Assembly (NCBI GenBank): GCA_963762525.1
Contig: CAVXKT010000003.1
Span: forward strand, 310,001 to 374,000
Direction of reading: 5' to 3'
DNA length: 64,000 nt
Origin: DATFDN01 sp963762525
Lineage (GTDB): Bacteria; Pseudomonadota; Alphaproteobacteria; Acetobacterales; Acetobacteraceae
Shown here: positions 1-9,500 of the stretch, in pieces
Numbering within the stretch: the stretch's first letter is position 1
Layout of the letters: each line of letters opens with the position of its first letter
Notes under the pieces: generated by a model
What the model saw: the letters and a program-made list of their open reading frames with translations, nothing else
Told to the model about the DNA's origin: nothing
Databases searched by the model: none
Program-made: the position numbers and the translations under genes

Positions 1-137
1 GTTTGCTCCCGTGGCGAGAAAAGTTATGCTATCAGACCTGTGGGGGCCGGGCTACGGGCGGGAGCGGGGGAGCCCATGGGGATGGATGGCACTCACGAGG
101 GGATCGTGATCGAGGGATGGACGCTCCCGCAAGCGGG

Positions 138-236
138 CCCTCACCCGCCGCGCACGCGCGCGGCGACCTCTCCCGCCAGCGGGAGAGGTGACTATTCGCC
201 GCTCCGGCTCATCGCCGAAGCCGCCCCGGGTGAGGG
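138..236. repeat. REP-like palindromic element with nested inverted repeats
   Basis: The outer arms CCCTCACCC (138-146) and GGGTGAGGG (228-236) enclose a perfect 10-bp inverted repeat, CCTCTCCCGC / GCGGGAGAGG (167-176 and 179-188, 2-nt spacer). The same arm and core sequences reappear inside and after ligD at about 61.7 and 62.7 kb, so this is an interspersed repeat family and not just a local terminator. It covers the stop codon and last residues of the receiver gene ending at 192. With no T-run, intrinsic terminator activity is uncertain. The sequence before it (1-137) shows no supportable gene. Confidence 0.7.
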
Positions 237-707
237 AGCAGCCGCGCAGCCGCGAAGCTGCCCCGGATCAGCGGGCAGGCGCTCTCCCGGGTGGTCGCCC
301 GCGGAGGGGGAGGGGTCCAGATGAACCGTGGCGGCTGACGCCGAATTAGCCGGTCCCAGCACCCGCGTCACCACGTCCAGTACCGCTCTGTCGGTGAACG
401 GCTTGCGCAGATACCCGGCGCTGGAGTCCCGGCAGTCCGCCGCGATCGCCGTTTCGGGGAGCGCGGTCATGATCACCACCGGAATGCCGCCGTCCGAGGC
501 GCCTCCCGGGGCGCGCATCATTCCCGGGCCATCCAGCACCGGCATCATCTGGTTCAGCAGAATGAGATCGGGGGCATGTTCGCCCAGTCGTGCCAGGCCG
601 CGCTTGCCGTCGGGGGCCGTGACCACGCGATATCCGGCGTCGCCGAGGATCGTCTCCAGGATCGCGGTTATGGCGAACTCGTCATCGACCACCAGGATGG
701 TGCGCAT
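192..707 (-). CDS. Response-regulator receiver-domain protein with Asn at the phospho-acceptor site
   Basis: A stand-alone receiver (CheY-like) domain of about 120 residues carries a low-complexity Ala/Pro/Gly-rich tail; no output domain is visible. The acidic pair D8-D9, the switch Thr in VVIMTA (about residue 81) and the conserved Lys in YLRKPF (about 103) are all present. The phosphorylated Asp is replaced: the motif reads LILLNQMMP, with Asn-52 encoded by AAC at 554-552. Asn cannot be phosphorylated there, so the protein is either an atypical pseudo-receiver or carries one base change or error (GAC to AAC). The last residues run into a repeat element. It overlaps the end of the KaiC-like gene and lies downstream of a histidine kinase on the same strand, which suggests one operon. 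Partner kinase inferred from position. Confidence 0.8.
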   Translation of the reverse strand: MRTILVVDDEFAITAILETILGDAGYRVVTAPDGKRGLARLGEHAPDLILLNQMMPVLDGPGMMRAPGGASDGGIPVVIMTALPETAIAADCRDSSAGYLRKPFTDRAVLDVVTRVLGPANSASAATVHLDPSPSAGDHPGERLPADPGQLRGCAAAPSPGAASAMSRSGE

Positions 708-2201
708 TGGCTAGCGCCCGCGCCGCCTCGGCGTCACTGCTCCGGCTGCCCCGGCTCCGGCACTGACGCGCGAAGCCCGACAGCAAGCCCTCGGCGCCCG
801 CCGGGGAGTCCTCGATGACAATCCCCTCCCGTTCGATGACGAACCGGCGCAGCGACACATCGAAGGCGCCGTCGCGCAGCTTCAGGATCGAGATCACGCG
901 ATTCAATTCCGCGCGGAACTCCACGTACCGCATCAGGATCAGGTTCTCCGCCTTGGCCGAAACGTCGGAGACCGGCGGCCGGATGGCGGAACCGAGGAGG
1001 TCGGGGCTTTCGGAGGTATAGAGCGTGGTTGCGCCGCACACCCGCAGCTCGTTGGCGAGCGCCGCGACGAACTGTTCCATCCGCCCGGCTCGACCGCCGC
1101 TCGCTGAAAGCCGCCCAGCCCGTCGATGAAGACGCGGCGTTGCCTTGTGATCGCGGACCGCATCGAGAAGCCGGCTTCCGAGCGCATCCAGCAGGTGCTC
1201 GGTCGGCGGATGCCACAGGATCTTCACGTCGCCGCTATCGATCAGCCGACGCCAGGGCCATGTTGCGCTCCCGCGCCCTGGCGTGGATCCGGTCGGGCGT
1301 CTCGTAGAAGCCGAAGAACAGCCCCCGCTCGGCCGGCGCTCGCCTTGACAGGAAGGCGGTGCCGAGCGTCGTCTTGCCCGGTGCCAGACGGCCCGAGCAC
1401 CATGGTCGTCGAATTGGCGGGAAGCCCGCCGCCCAGCATCCCGTCAAGTCGCGCGACCCCGGTGCTCACCCGCGCCCGCTCGCCCCGCTCGGCGGCGACG
1501 CCAGCAATCGGCCGGCCAGCAGCGTCTCGATGCGCGGATAGACGGTGATGCCGTTCTCATCGATCGCGAACGCATGCCGGCCACGCAGAGGTCGCTGCCC
1601 CGGAATTTCCGTACCATCAGGTCGCGTTCGGCGCGCGAGCCGTACTGGCGGTCGCTCAGGTCGATCAGACCATCGACCATGGTTTGTTCCGGCGACACTT
1701 CCCCACCGGTGCCGCTGGTCAGCAGGAACATCGTGCAATCGACGATGCCCGCCTGGGTTTGCAGCAGGTGGATGAACTTCTTGAACTCCTGACCCGGGCC
1801 GGCCTTCTCCTCGGCCGTAACCAGCCCGTCCAGGATGAGGATGTTGCCTGGCGCGCCCGCACCTCGCGTAACAGCAGCTCGAGCAGCCCCCTCAGCCCTT
1901 CCTCCTCCATGGTGCCGTAGCCGCTGGCGTAATAGACCAGATCCGGCACTTTCGCCGGGTCGAAGAAGGTCAGCGAGCCGAGATGCAGCATCATGCGCGC
2001 ATGGCTCTCGGCCAGCAGCGTGACGTATAGCGCCCGTTGCCCCTGCGCCGCGTGATGATAGCAGATCTGATTGGCGAGGACGGTTTTGCCGGCGCCGGGG
2101 GCGCCGCGAATGATATAAAGCCCGCCGCGCAGAAAGCCGCCGCGCAGGACCACGTCCAATCCCGGAACGCCGCTCGGGACGCGGGGGATCGTTTCGGTCA
2201 T
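682..2201 (-). pseudogene. KaiC-like double RecA-type ATPase, frameshifted several times
   Basis: Read across frames, the region encodes one KaiC/RadA-type protein of about 500 residues. The first half starts MTETIPRVPSG at 2201 and has P-loop GAPGAGKT; the second half has P-loop GPSGTGKT (about 1380) followed by LIDSGDVKILW and VFIDGLGGFQRA. The frame changes near 1850, 1578, 1475, 1381, 1238, 1150 and 1085. This is the densest cluster of breaks in the window, so I call it a pseudogene, but consensus error is possible. KaiC-like ATPases beside kinases and receivers occur in signalling operons of non-cyanobacteria; clock function cannot be assumed. The start lies in the same frame as the upstream kinase with no stop between them. 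An ATGA overlap (stop at 2200-2198) would appear if the kinase carries one extra base near its end. Confidence 0.65.
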
Positions 2202-3093
2202 GACGGCTCCGCCCGGAAGCGGCAAAGTCACCGTGAAGGTGGCGCCCGCGCCGGGTTGACTGGCAACGGCGATGTCGCCGCGCATGGCGCGCACGAGGCG
2301 GCTCGCGATCCACAGCCCGACGCCGAAACCGCCTTGCGTGCGGCGCGTCACCGCGCGTTCGAAGTGACCGAAGATGCGCTCCTGGTCCTGCGGAGCAATC
2401 CCGATCCCCTCGTCGCGCACCGCCAGCAGCGCGGTTCCGGCATCGGCGATGAGCGTCACTACGATCGGCTTGCCCTCGCCGTATTTAATTGCATTTGAAA
2501 TCAGATTTTCGATCACTTGCTCCAGCGCCATCCGATCCCACGCGCCGACCACGCCCTCCATGACCTCCGCGCGCAGTATCGAGCGGGCATTCGCGGCTTG
2601 CTCCCGGCGGGCGTCCACGATATCCCGCACCAGGGCGGAGAGATCGACCTCGGTGATTTCCAGCTGCCCGGTGCCCCGAACTGATCTGGCTGAGGTCCAG
2701 CAGCACGGTGACGCGCTGGAGGTAATGATCCATCGACCGCCCGAGGCTCTCCAGCCGCGCCAGGGCGGCCTCCCGGCAGCCGACATCGGCCTTGCGGAGA
2801 ATGCGCAATGCCGCACTGAGCTGGAGCGTGATCGGGGTCATCGGGTTGCGGAGTTCGTGGGCGACGGCGGCGAGGAATTCGTCCCGCGCCTTGATCCGCT
2901 GCCGCAGCTCTTCGACGAGCCCGGTCCTCTTGTTCTCGGATTCCGAGAGCTGCCCGCGAAGGCGCTCCAGTTCCTGCTGGAGACGGCCGCAATCGGAAGG
3001 CACACTTTCCTCCCCGCCGTCTTCCCCTAGAGGCAAGCTACTGGCGCCTTTCGCCGCAAAAAAAAGCGACTTGGATGGAATATCCGCACCCAC
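2202..3093 (-). CDS. Histidine kinase without sensor domain, one frameshift
   Basis: A short, apparently cytoplasmic histidine kinase. An N-terminal coiled coil (RLQQELERLRGQLSESENKR) leads into a HisKA domain with H-box AHELRNP, then an HATPase domain with N-box NLISNAIKYG, G1 DEGIGIAPQDQERIF and G2 GFGVGLWI. No membrane segment or PAS domain is visible. The first and second halves lie in different frames. Removing one G from the GGGG run near 2686 gives a continuous SSGTGQLEITEVDL, so a sequencing insertion is likely. ATG at 3093 gives the longest form; GTG at 3003, directly after a GGGGAGGAAA Shine-Dalgarno sequence, may be the true start. It precedes the KaiC-like ATPase and the receiver on the same strand and presumably acts with them. 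Confidence 0.75.
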
Positions 3094-3164
3094 TTCCGAG
3101 GTTTCGCCGGTCGAGAGAAGAGGATGGAGCGGGGGCGCCGATCATTCAACCCTCAAAAACGTCG

Positions 3165-4786
3165 TCACCGGGCGGCCGAGGCGTCCTCCAGCACCATCGC
3201 CGCCGCCTTCTCGCCGATCATGATGCTCGGCGCGTTGGTGTTGCCGGCGACGATCGCCGGCATAATCGACGCATCCGCCACCCGCAAGCCGGCCATCCCT
3301 TGCACCCGCAGACGCGGGTCGACCACCGCATTCACCTCGCGCCCCATGCGGCAGGTGCCCACCGGATGAAGATTGGAGACCCCGCGCGCGCGGATGTCGG
3401 CGAGCAGCGCCGCGTCCGAGTGCGCATCGGCGCCCGGCAAGGTTTCGCCGCTGACGAAAGTCCGGAGCGCCGGTTGCCCGGCGATCCGGCGGGCGAGCCG
3501 CATTCCGAACAGCAGCGCCCGGATGTCATAGTCACTGCGGAGGAAGTTGAAGCGGATTTCCGGCGCTTCGGCGGGATCGCGGCTTTTGATCCGCACCGTG
3601 CCGCGCCCCTCCGGCCGCAGATGGACGGGGCTCAGGGAGAAGCCTGGGAATTTGTGCGCGACGATCCCGGTTCTGGTGCGCTCCAGCACGCTCCAGGCGA
3701 ACATGTTCATTTGCAGGTCGGGCCGCTCCAGCCTCGGATCGGTCCGGGTGAAGGCGCCGACATACAGCCCGATGCCGGCCATCGGGCCGCGCCGGAAGAA
3801 TGCGTATTGGGCGCCCGCCACAGTCTTGCGCCAGGCGGAGGCGTGCAACTCGTTCAGCGTCACGAAGCGCGGGCAGCGAAAGGAGACGTAAGTGTTGAAG
3901 TGATCGTGCAGGTTGGCGCCGACGCCCGCCAGCTCATGCACCACGTCGATGCCGTGCTGGGCCAGCAGTTCGCCCGGCCCGATTCCGGAGAGCTGGAGGA
4001 GCTGCGGTGAGCCATAGACACCGCCCGATACGATGACCTCGCCGGATGCGCGCGCGGTCCGCAGCCCGGCGGGGCTGCGGTATTCAACGCCGACGGCGCG
4101 GTTATTCTCGACCAGGATGCGCGTCGCCTGCGCCTCGGTCTCGATGGCGAGATTGGCGCGCCTGCGGGCCGGGCGCAGATACGCCGCCGCGGCGCTCCAG
4201 CGACGGCCATTGGCGGTGGTGGTCTGGTAGTAGCCGGCGCCCTCCTGGTGCGGGCCATTGAAGTCCCGGTTGCGCGGGATGCCCGCCTGAACGGCGGCTT
4301 CCAGCATCGCGCGCGCAAGCTCCGGAGGATGGCGCTGATCACTGACCCGGAGTGGTCCGCCGGCGCCGTGGACTCGCTTCGCCCGCGCTCGTTGTCCTCG
4401 GACTTGCGGAAGAAGGGCAGGACGGAGTCCCAGTCCCAGCCTTCATTGCCGCGCTGACGCCACTCGTCGTAATCGGCCGCGGTGCCGCGCATGTACACCA
4501 TCCCGTTGAGCGAGCTGGTGCCGCCCAGCATCTTGCCCCGCGGCTGATAGAGGCGCCGGTTGTTCAGGTTCGGCTCCGGCTCGCTCTCGAAGCGCCAGTT
4601 GAGGCGCGGATGGCAGAACAGCTTAGAATAGCCGAGCGGGACGTGAATCCACGGATTGCGATCCCGCCCGCCGGCTTCGAGCAGCAGCACGCGGTAGCGC
4701 CCCGACTCCGAAAGCCGGGCGGCGACGGCGCAACCGGCCGATCCGGCGCCGGTCACGATGAAGTCGAACCGGCCGTCGTCGAGCAT
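3165..4786 (-). CDS. GMC family FAD-dependent oxidoreductase (choline/alcohol dehydrogenase-like), one frameshift
   Basis: Glucose-methanol-choline oxidoreductase of about 540 residues. The N-terminal FAD dinucleotide motif is FIVTGAGSAGCAVAARLSE, followed by the GMC signature PRGKMLGGTSSLNGMVY. The C-terminal active-site region has NLHPVGTCRMG (catalytic His) and GNTNAPSIMIGEKAA (Asn). The family oxidises alcohols with FAD; the substrate here is unknown. The N-terminal part (4786 to about 4378) and the C-terminal part lie in different frames. The joining segment HGAGGPLRVSDQR is encoded in the second frame, so one indel near 4378 explains the break. No companion cytochrome or aldehyde dehydrogenase lies beside it. 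Its 3' end is 72 bp from the kinase operon on the same strand. Confidence 0.85.
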
Positions 4787-4896
4787 CGGATCACCGCGGT
4801 TGAGTTGCCGCGCAGTGTCGCGTAATGCGGGCCGGCGGAAAAGACCGCGCTCAGTGCGGTGTGAATTTGAAGGCGCAAACGCGGTAATCTTGCGTA

Positions 4897-5142
4897 ATGA
4901 CAGCCCTTACACCCGACCAGCGGGCATGGCTCGAACGGCACATCGCGCGCGGCGACTTCGCATCGCTCGAGGATGCGATCGGCCGTCTCATCGATGCAAG
5001 CATGGCCGATGAAGGCGATGAACTCGACTGGGCAAGGCCCGCCGTCGTCGAAGCAATCGAGGCTGTTTCACGCGGCGAAGTCATCAGCCGCGAAGAACAC
5101 CAGGCGCGTAATTCCGCTCGGCTCGCCCGACCTAAGGATTGA
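4897..5142 (+). CDS. Small ParD/CopG-like antitoxin-type protein, orphan
   Basis: An 81-residue, charged, alpha-helical protein (start MTALTPDQRAWLERHIARG, then EDAIGRLIDAS and EVISREEHQARN). It resembles ParD-type antitoxins, with an N-terminal helix pair suited to dimerisation and an acidic middle, but the ribbon-helix-helix signature is weak. A ParE/RelE-type toxin would normally follow within a few bases. Here the next 60-180 bp hold only a palindromic repeat and no toxin gene, so it would be an orphan or a chance relative. There is no clear Shine-Dalgarno sequence before the ATG. The family assignment is tentative. Confidence 0.5.
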   Translation: MTALTPDQRAWLERHIARGDFASLEDAIGRLIDASMADEGDELDWARPAVVEAIEAVSRGEVISREEHQARNSARLARPKD

Positions 5143-5156
5143 TGGCGCGAGTTGAC

Positions 5157-5293
5157 CGTCATGCTCGCGCTTGGCGCGAGCATCCACGCCTTTGTTGCAT
5201 GTACGCAAGTCTCTTGGCACCGAAGGCATGGATGGTCGGCCGGAGCCGTCCTCGGGCCGGCTCTGGCCGGTCCCGTGGGCCGACCATGACCGG
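5157..5293. repeat. BIME-like composite of two hairpins
   Basis: The first hairpin is perfect: ATGCTCGCGC (5161-5170), loop TTG, GCGCGAGCAT (5174-5183). The second has arms ATGGTCGGCC (5232-5241) and GGCCGACCAT (5278-5287) around a further GC-rich stem. The layout, GTCATGCTCG hairpin then a GGTCGGCC-GGCCGACC hairpin, looks like the paired intergenic repeats common in alphaproteobacterial genomes. The first hairpin may end transcription of the upstream small gene. No coding signal is visible between 5143 and 5388. Confidence 0.7.
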
Positions 5294-5388
5294 GGGAGGA
5301 GCACCGATGACGGCACGGTAACGATTTCTCCGCATCGTGCATGGCCGCCGACGGATTACGGGAAGGATGCTCTCGGACGGCTAAGCGC

Positions 5389-5598
5389 CTACAAATCGGC
5401 CAGCCGCACCCAGGCCGCGACGCAGGCCGAAGCGATCACGCCTGCCGCGGTCCATCCGGGCTGCAACCCGCCCGCGAACCCGATCTCGTAGGCGAGCCAC
5501 AGCGCCAGCACGCAAAGCCCGGTGGCGAAGCCGCCGATCAGGCTGGCGCGGCCGCGCTTCAGCTTGCCGGGGGCGTCGGCGGCGAAGGGCGAGGCCAT
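5389..5598 (-). CDS. Small membrane protein of unknown function
   Basis: A 69-residue protein with a short basic N-terminus (ADAPGKLKRGRAS) followed by two hydrophobic stretches, GGFATGLCVLALWLAYEIGF and AAGVIASACVAAWV, consistent with two short membrane segments. Start ATG at 5598 is preceded by GGCGGAG at Shine-Dalgarno distance. It begins 4 bp after the fatty acid hydroxylase stop on the same strand, so it is probably co-transcribed and may be an accessory to that membrane enzyme. No family was recognised. Confidence 0.6.
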   Translation of the reverse strand: MASPFAADAPGKLKRGRASLIGGFATGLCVLALWLAYEIGFAGGLQPGWTAAGVIASACVAAWVRLADL

Positions 5599-5602
5599 CG
5601 CT

Positions 5603-6385
5603 TTACTCCGCCGCCATCACCGGCCGACCGGCGCGCGGATCGTCGGCGGTGTTGCGCACCCGCTTGAGGTTCGGGATCACGAAGCGCGAATTATAACCGT
5701 TGAACAGATGCCCCAAGACCCCGCGCGACAGATCGGAGGTGGCGAAGAACCAGTCGGCGATCGGATAGGTGAGGTTGAAATTCCGCTCCATCATGATCGC
5801 CGTGTTGTGGTGCGCGATATGGTGGCGACGCAGCGAATTGACGATCGGGATGTGGCGCACCAGCCGATCGTCCTTCACGTGACAGCAATAATGGAACAGC
5901 TCGTAGTTCAGATAGAGCGCCACGTTGGTGATCAGCAGCAGCCATCCGGCATTCGGCGCTCCCGCCGCCATCAGAATCGCCGCCGGCGGGATCGACAGGC
6001 CGATGAAGGCCACCAGCGCATAGGGCGGAAAGAAGACGATGCGGAAATCGCGGCTGTTGTCGAATGTCGGCTCGATATCGGTAAAGAACTGGTGGTGCGC
6101 CAGGGTGTGGCGCTTGTAGATGCCCATGAAGCCGGAGACGGGCCGGTGCATCACGAAGCGATGGATCCACCACTCGAAGACGTTGGAGATGCAAAAGGCT
6201 ATCGGAATCATCAGGAACGCCGGCCAAGCCGGGCGATCGATCCGGCTCGCGCAGAACCAGATCGCCGCCACGCCGATGGCGAAGATCAGTGCCACATGCG
6301 CCCAACCGTGGTAGGCGGCGGCGATCCGGGTCCGAAAATCGGTCCGAAACGCCTGCTGGCGGCGGCTCATGCGTTGGGCGTCCAT
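5603..6385 (-). CDS. Fatty acid hydroxylase / sterol desaturase superfamily protein
   Basis: A 260-residue integral membrane di-iron enzyme. The clustered histidine motifs of the family are present in order: WWIHRFVMH (about residue 70), HTLAHHQFF (about 93), NYELFHYCCH (about 160) and RRHHIAHHN (about 186). Hydrophobic segments lie before and between these clusters. The family hydroxylates or desaturates fatty acids, sterols or carotenoids with O2; the substrate here is unknown. ATG at 6385 sits just after a strong GAGGAGGGG ribosome site. A 69-residue membrane protein follows 4 bp downstream. The oxidoreductase gene at 6557 is divergent, so their promoters must lie within 6386-6556. Confidence 0.88.
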   Translation of the reverse strand: MDAQRMSRRQQAFRTDFRTRIAAAYHGWAHVALIFAIGVAAIWFCASRIDRPAWPAFLMIPIAFCISNVFEWWIHRFVMHRPVSGFMGIYKRHTLAHHQFFTDIEPTFDNSRDFRIVFFPPYALVAFIGLSIPPAAILMAAGAPNAGWLLLITNVALYLNYELFHYCCHVKDDRLVRHIPIVNSLRRHHIAHHNTAIMMERNFNLTYPIADWFFATSDLSRGVLGHLFNGYNSRFVIPNLKRVRNTADDPRAGRPVMAAE

Positions 6386-6556
6386 GCCCCCCTCCTCAAA
6401 AACTCGGCCGAAAACGGCAAAATTTCGCCTATATCTTGCGCTTCGCGTCGCCCGCGTCCACCCCCGGGCCGTCCATTGCGGGAGCGGCGGGCGCCGACTA
6501 GGTAATCGTCAGGAACGCGGGCAGCATGGCCCGCCGCGCCCCGGGAAGGCACATCC

Positions 6557-9500
6557 ATGGATATCGGCCTCGGCCGTCTCGCCGACCTCACCCTCGAAAG
6601 CCGCTTCACCGATCTCGACCGACCGGTTCTGTTGTCGGGCGTGCAGGCGCTGGTGCGGGTGCTGCTGGAGCAAAAGCGCCTCGACCGCGCTGCCGGGCGG
6701 CGGACGGCGGGCCTCATTTCCGGCTATCGCGGCTCGCCGCTCGGCGGGCTCGATCAGGAACTTTGGCGGCGCCAGGCACTGCTGAGCGCCAACGACGTCC
6801 GCTTCCAGCCCGGCCTCAATGAAGACCTCGCCGCCACCATGCTGTGGGGCACGCAGCAGATCGACGCCTTTCCCGCCCACAAGACCGACGGCGTGTTCGG
6901 CATGTGGTACGCCAAGGGCCCCGGCGTCGATCGCTCGGGCGATGCGCTGCATTGCGCGACCATGCTGGGCACCTCGGCGCTCGGCGGCATCCTGGCGGTC
7001 GCCGGCGACGACCACGGCGCGCACTCCTCCACCTATCCCCATCAGACCGAGCCGCTGTTCGCCGGCTGGTTCATCCCCGTGCTCAACCCGGCCTCGGTCG
7101 AGGACATCGTCGATTTCGGGCTGGCCGGCATCGCGCTGTCGCGCTTCTCCGGCCTGTGGGTCGCGCTCAAAACCACCGCCGAGACCGCCGAGCAGTCGGA
7201 GACGCTCACCATTCCGGAGCTGCGCGCCTTCGCGCTCCCCGACTTCGCCACCCCGCCGCACGGCCTCAACTACGACCCGCGCCTTGCCTTCCCGGCCGAC
7301 CGGCTGGAGCTGGAGCGGCGGGTGGTCGATGAACGGCTGCCGGCCGTGCTCGCCTGGGCGCGCGCCAATCGCCTGGATCGCCTCGTGTCCGGGGCCGCCG
7401 ACGCGCCGATCGGCATCGTCACCGTGGGCAAGGCGCACACGGACGCGCTGGCGGCGCTGCGCCGCCTCGGCTTCGCCGAGCACGCGGAGATCGCGCTCTA
7501 CAAAATCGGCCTTACCTGGCCGCTCGAGTCCGCGGGCTTGCGCGATTTCGCGCGCGGCAAGCGGGCGATCCTGGTGGTCGAGGAGAAGCGCAGCTTCGTT
7601 GAAGCGCAGATCCGCGATGCGCTGTATAACTTGCCGGCCGATCAGCGGCCGGAGATCGCCGGCAAGACGGATTGGCGCGGCGAACGCCTGCTCTCGCCGC
7701 TGCTCGAGCTGTCACCCGAGTCGGTTGCGGCGGCGCTCGCCCGCTTTCTAACGTCGGCCGGCCTTCCGGTCGCCGAGCCACGCCTTCCGGAGCCGATGAA
7801 TTGCCCGGCCGGGCTGCTGCGGCGCATCCCGGCATTCTGTGCCGGCTGCCCGCACGGCACCTCGACCAAGCTTCCGGACGGCAGTCTCGCCACCGCCGGG
7901 ATCGGCTGCCATTTCATGGCGCTCGATCATGGCGACGAGACCCGAACCTTCACCCACATGGGCGGCGAGGGCGCGACCTGGGTCGGCCTCGCGCCGTTTA
8001 TCGACGTCAAGCACATGTTCGCCAATATCGGCGACGGAACGTACACCCATTCCGGCATCCTCGCGATCCGCCAGGCGGTCGCCGCCAAGGCGTCGATCAC
8101 CTACAAGATCCTGGTCAACGATGCGGTAGCGATGACCGGCGGCCAGCCCGCCGAGGGCGGCTACGGGGTCGCCCAGATCGCCGCCCAGGTTGCGGCCGAG
8201 GGGGCGGGTCGGATCGCCGTGGTCGCCGACGAACCCGAGCGCCTGCCCGCGGCGGAGGCGCTGCCGCGCGGCGCCACGCGGCACACCCGCGAGGCGCTGG
8301 ACGCCGTGCAACGGCGCCTGCGCGAGTATGAAGGCGTCTCGGTGCTGATCTACGATCAGGTGTGCGCCACCGAGAAGCGGCGCCGGCGCAAGCGCGGCAA
8401 GCTCGCCGAGCCGCAGCGGAGCGTGCAGATCAACGCCGACGTTTGCGAGAATTGCGGCGATTGTTCCATCCAGTCGTCCTGCATCGCGATCGAGCCGGAG
8501 GAGACGCCGCTCGGCCGCAAGCGGCGCATCAATCCGACCGCCTGCAACGTCGATCTCTCCTGCCTCAAGGGCTTCTGCCCGAGCTTCGTGACCGTTGCCG
8601 GCGCGCCGCGCGCGCCCGAGGCCGACCCGCGCTGGGCCGCCCGCGAGGAGGCATTGGCCGCGACGCTGCCGGTGCCGTCGCCGGCCGCACGCGCGCCGTG
8701 GCGGGCGCTGTTCGCCGGCATCGGCGGCGGCGGCATCATCACCGCCGGCAAGGTGCTGGCGATGGCCGCCCATCTCGAGGGAAGGGAAGTGCGCACGCTC
8801 GATTTCACCGGGCTGGCGCAGAAGAACGGGACCGTGGTCGCGCATGTGCAGATCGGCGAGCCCGATCAGCTCGATGTGGTGCGCATCCCGCTGCGCGAGG
8901 CCGAGTTGCTGATCGCGGCCGACCTTGCGGTGGGCGCGGGGCCCGGGGTTCTGGAGCGCTGCGCCGAACATGCCGCGGTGATCGGCAATCTCGACCTCGC
9001 CGCCAGCGCCGATTTCAAGTTCGACCCCGATCTGAAGATCGATGCCGGGCTGCACCGGCGCACCATCGAGCGCGCGACCGACGCCGAGGCCAGCCGCTAT
9101 CTGCACGCCGCACGCATCGCCGAGCGGCTGTTCGGCAATGCGCAGGCGATGAACACGCTGCTGCTCGGCCTGGCGTGGCAGCGTGGCCTGATCCCGGTCG
9201 GCGAGGCGGCGATTTTGCGCGCCATCGAGCTGAATGATGCCGCGGTGGCGCTGAACCGGCGCGCCTTCCTCTGGGGCCGGATTTTGGCCGAGAACCCGGA
9301 ACTCGCCGGCGAAATCGTGCAGCCCGAAGCATCGCCGCCGGCCGATCTCGATGTGCTGATCGCCGACCGCGCGGCGCGGCTCGCCGCCTATCAGAGCCGT
9401 CGCACCGCGCGCCGTTATCGCGACTTCGTCGAGGCGGCGCGCGCCGGCGAGGTGGCCGCGCTCGGCGGCGCCGGGCGGTTCGCCCGCGCAGTGGCCGAGA

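Noticed and set aside
2202..3093. True fusion of histidine kinase and KaiC-like ATPase
   Set aside because: No stop separates them, but one extra base near the kinase end would produce a normal ATGA overlap, and extra bases are common here.
5161..5183. CRISPR-like or tRNA-like structure
   Set aside because: The hairpin is perfect, but there is no series of spaced repeats and no cloverleaf or CCA end. It belongs to a paired intergenic repeat.
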